Positions 13,306 through 14,791 of a stretch of DNA of 14,791 nt are shown piece after piece. The DNA comes from Actinobacteria bacterium 13_2_20CM_68_14 (GTDB lineage: Bacteria > Actinomycetota > Thermoleophilia > Gaiellales > Gaiellaceae). The translations under genes were made by a program, and so were the position numbers. The notes below the pieces were generated by a model. It did no database searches. It was not told where the DNA came from and worked only from the letters and a program-made list of their open reading frames with translations. Location of the stretch: contig MNDB01000098.1 in NCBI GenBank assembly GCA_001914705.1, positions 1 through 14,791 of the forward strand, in the 5' to 3' direction. How positions within the stretch are numbered: the stretch's first letter is position 1; the number at the start of each line of letters is the position of its first letter.

Positions 13306-14682
13306 TTAGATCGCGTATTCGCGCGGGCTGTCTTGGATGGTGATCCAGCGGAGCTCGGTGAACTCCTCGAGTGCCGCGTCGCCGCCGAAGCGGCCCCATC
13401 CGCTGTCCTTGACGCCTCCGAATGGCATTGGTGGCTCATCGTTGACAGTCGCGTCGTTGATGTGGCACATGCCTGTATGTAGTCGCGCGGCGACGGACAG
13501 GGCGGCGTCGACGTTACGGCTGAAGACCGCGGCCGAGAGCCCGTATTCCGTGTCGTTCGCTACGCGAACCGCTTCGTCGACACCGTCGACGGGGACGATC
13601 GCGACGATCGGACCGAACGCTTCCTCCGAATAGACGCGCATCTCCGGCGAGACATTGGTCACGACGGTCGGCTCGAAGTAGAGGCCATGCGCTCTCCCGC
13701 CCGAGATCACCTTCGCGCCCCTGGCGACGGCGTCCTCGACGTGCCCGGTCACTCGCTCGACTGCGTCCGCGTTGACGAGCGGGCCGATCTGCGTCTCTTG
13801 CTCGCGCGGGTCGCCCACTTTCAGCGAGCCCGCGCGCTCGGCAAGCTTGTGCGCGAACTCGTCGGCGACCGTGCGGTCGATCACGATCCGCTCGGTCGAC
13901 ATACAGATCTGCCCCTGGTGCATGAACGCGCCAAAGTTCGCCGCCGACACCGCCCGCTCGAGATCGGCGTCGGCCAAAACAACCAGCGGCGCTTTGCCAC
14001 CCAGTTCCAGCAGCACCCGCTTTAGGTGGCGCCCGGCCGTCTCGGCCACAATCCGTCCCACCCTCGTCGAGCCGGTGAAGCTGACTCGCCGGACCGCTGG
14101 ATGCGCGATCAGCTCCTCGACGACCTCCGCGGCGTCGCTCGGATCGTTCGTGACAAGATTGATCGCACCGGCCGGGATGCCCGCATCGGTTAGCGCGTTG
14201 ACGACCGCGGCGTGGGTGCGCGGGCACTGCTCCGACGCCTTCAACACAACCGTGTTGCCGTACGCGAGCGGCGCAGCCACGGCGCGGACGCCGAGGATCA
14301 CCGGCGCGTTCCACGGTGCTATCCCGACGACGACCCCGACCGGCTGGCGCACCGCCTTCGCGCGCTTACCCGGGATGTGCGAGGGGATCTCCTGCTCCTC
14401 CGCCGTGGCGTCGGCGTGATTGGCGTAGTAAGCGAGCATCCCGGCGCCGAGCTGCACGTTGAACATGCCCCACCCCAGAGTGCCGTTCGTCTCCTCTGTG
14501 ACCAGGGCCGCGATCGCAGCCTGACGCTCCATCAAGAGCTCGGAAGCGCGCTGGAGCAGACTCCCCCGCTCGCTCGGCGCCATCGCCGACCACTGTGGAA
14601 AAGCCAGCTCCGCCGCCTCTACAGCCAGACGCGGTGTAGTGCCCTCCGCGGCGGTCGCGCCCTGAACCTCATGAGTCGTCAT
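13306..14682 (-). CDS. Aldehyde dehydrogenase (vanillin/salicylaldehyde/benzaldehyde dehydrogenase-like)
   Basis: Cytosolic NAD(P)-dependent oxidation of an aldehyde to its acid. The 458-aa protein shows the catalytic set: N125 in APWNAP, K148 in VLKASE, the FTGST segment at 202-206, E226 in LELGGK and nucleophile C260 in GQICMSTERI. EEAFGPI and the PFGGVKDSGWGRFGG block near the C-terminus are also standard. The HINDATVNDEPPMPFGG wording is typical of the aromatic-aldehyde (vanillin, salicylaldehyde, benzaldehyde) branch. The N-terminal strand region usually found before AVEAAELAFPQWSAMAP, with its DPATGE-like motif, is absent, so the protein is some 25-40 residues shorter than usual. ATG 14682 is supported by AGGA six bases upstream; the frame open to 14778 does not contain the missing motif. 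Substrate not known. Confidence 0.93.
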   Translation of the reverse strand: MTTHEVQGATAAEGTTPRLAVEAAELAFPQWSAMAPSERGSLLQRASELLMERQAAIAALVTEETNGTLGWGMFNVQLGAGMLAYYANHADATAEEQEIPSHIPGKRAKAVRQPVGVVVGIAPWNAPVILGVRAVAAPLAYGNTVVLKASEQCPRTHAAVVNALTDAGIPAGAINLVTNDPSDAAEVVEELIAHPAVRRVSFTGSTRVGRIVAETAGRHLKRVLLELGGKAPLVVLADADLERAVSAANFGAFMHQGQICMSTERIVIDRTVADEFAHKLAERAGSLKVGDPREQETQIGPLVNADAVERVTGHVEDAVARGAKVISGGRAHGLYFEPTVVTNVSPEMRVYSEEAFGPIVAIVPVDGVDEAVRVANDTEYGLSAAVFSRNVDAALSVAARLHTGMCHINDATVNDEPPMPFGGVKDSGWGRFGGDAALEEFTELRWITIQDSPREYAI

Positions 14683-14791
14683 CCGATTCCTGACCTTTCG
14701 CTTCCCCCTTCTCAGAGCCTTGCAAGTCGCACGAGCGTAGCGCGTCCTCACGCCGAAAACCTCCGACGCGTTCGACATCGCGGCTAACGGC

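Overview
The window is high-GC DNA (long antisense open frames everywhere, almost all codons ending in G or C) with short intergenic gaps and several GTG starts. Gene content (DUF6308, DUF899, DUF4396, a MEDS-domain response regulator, a divergent short-Q-loop cytochrome bd oxidase) and protein style point to a soil-type actinobacterium, most likely Thermoleophilia (Solirubrobacterales/Gaiellales-like). That placement is an inference from family recollection; no rRNA or other marker gene is present.

Layout. 46-975 (+): AraC/cupin regulator. 1019-1627 (-): DUF6308 protein. 1688-5024 (+): an operon of a thioredoxin-like DUF899 protein, cydA and cydB. 5026-5251: a deleted, frameshifted aldo/keto reductase remnant. 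5253-6149 (+): 3-hydroxyisobutyrate-dehydrogenase-family oxidoreductase, whose ribosome binding site lies inside the tail of the remnant. 6162-8139 (-): an 82-aa conserved-looking protein, a fragment resembling the end of a LuxR/NarL regulator, msrA, a doubtful small ORF and a RibD/DHFR-fold reductase. 8213-9355 (-): DUF4396 membrane protein and DUF302 protein. 9559-11824 (+): a small Cys4 protein, an intact aldo/keto reductase, a receiver-MEDS fusion and a small two-helix membrane protein. 11835-12914 (-): membrane-anchored HtrA-like protease with PDZ. 12915-13305: intergenic, with three inverted repeats and two overlapping mini-ORFs. 13306-14682 (-): aldehyde dehydrogenase.

The shared theme is redox and stress: quinol oxidation at low oxygen (CydAB), methionine sulfoxide repair (MsrA), carbonyl and aldehyde detoxification (two AKRs, one dead, plus ALDH), a CxxC thioredoxin-like protein, envelope proteolysis (HtrA) and signalling (receiver-MEDS). 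Short operons in both directions and two gene remnants suggest an accessory region that has been reshuffled and trimmed. No CRISPR, tRNA, rRNA, transposase, integrase or phage gene was seen. The least ordinary items are the AKR remnant at 5026-5251, the receiver-MEDS fusion at 10562, the DUF899-cydA-cydB operon with an enlarged CydB, and the mini-ORF plus hairpin at 13158-13274. None of these amounts to a clearly new multi-gene system.
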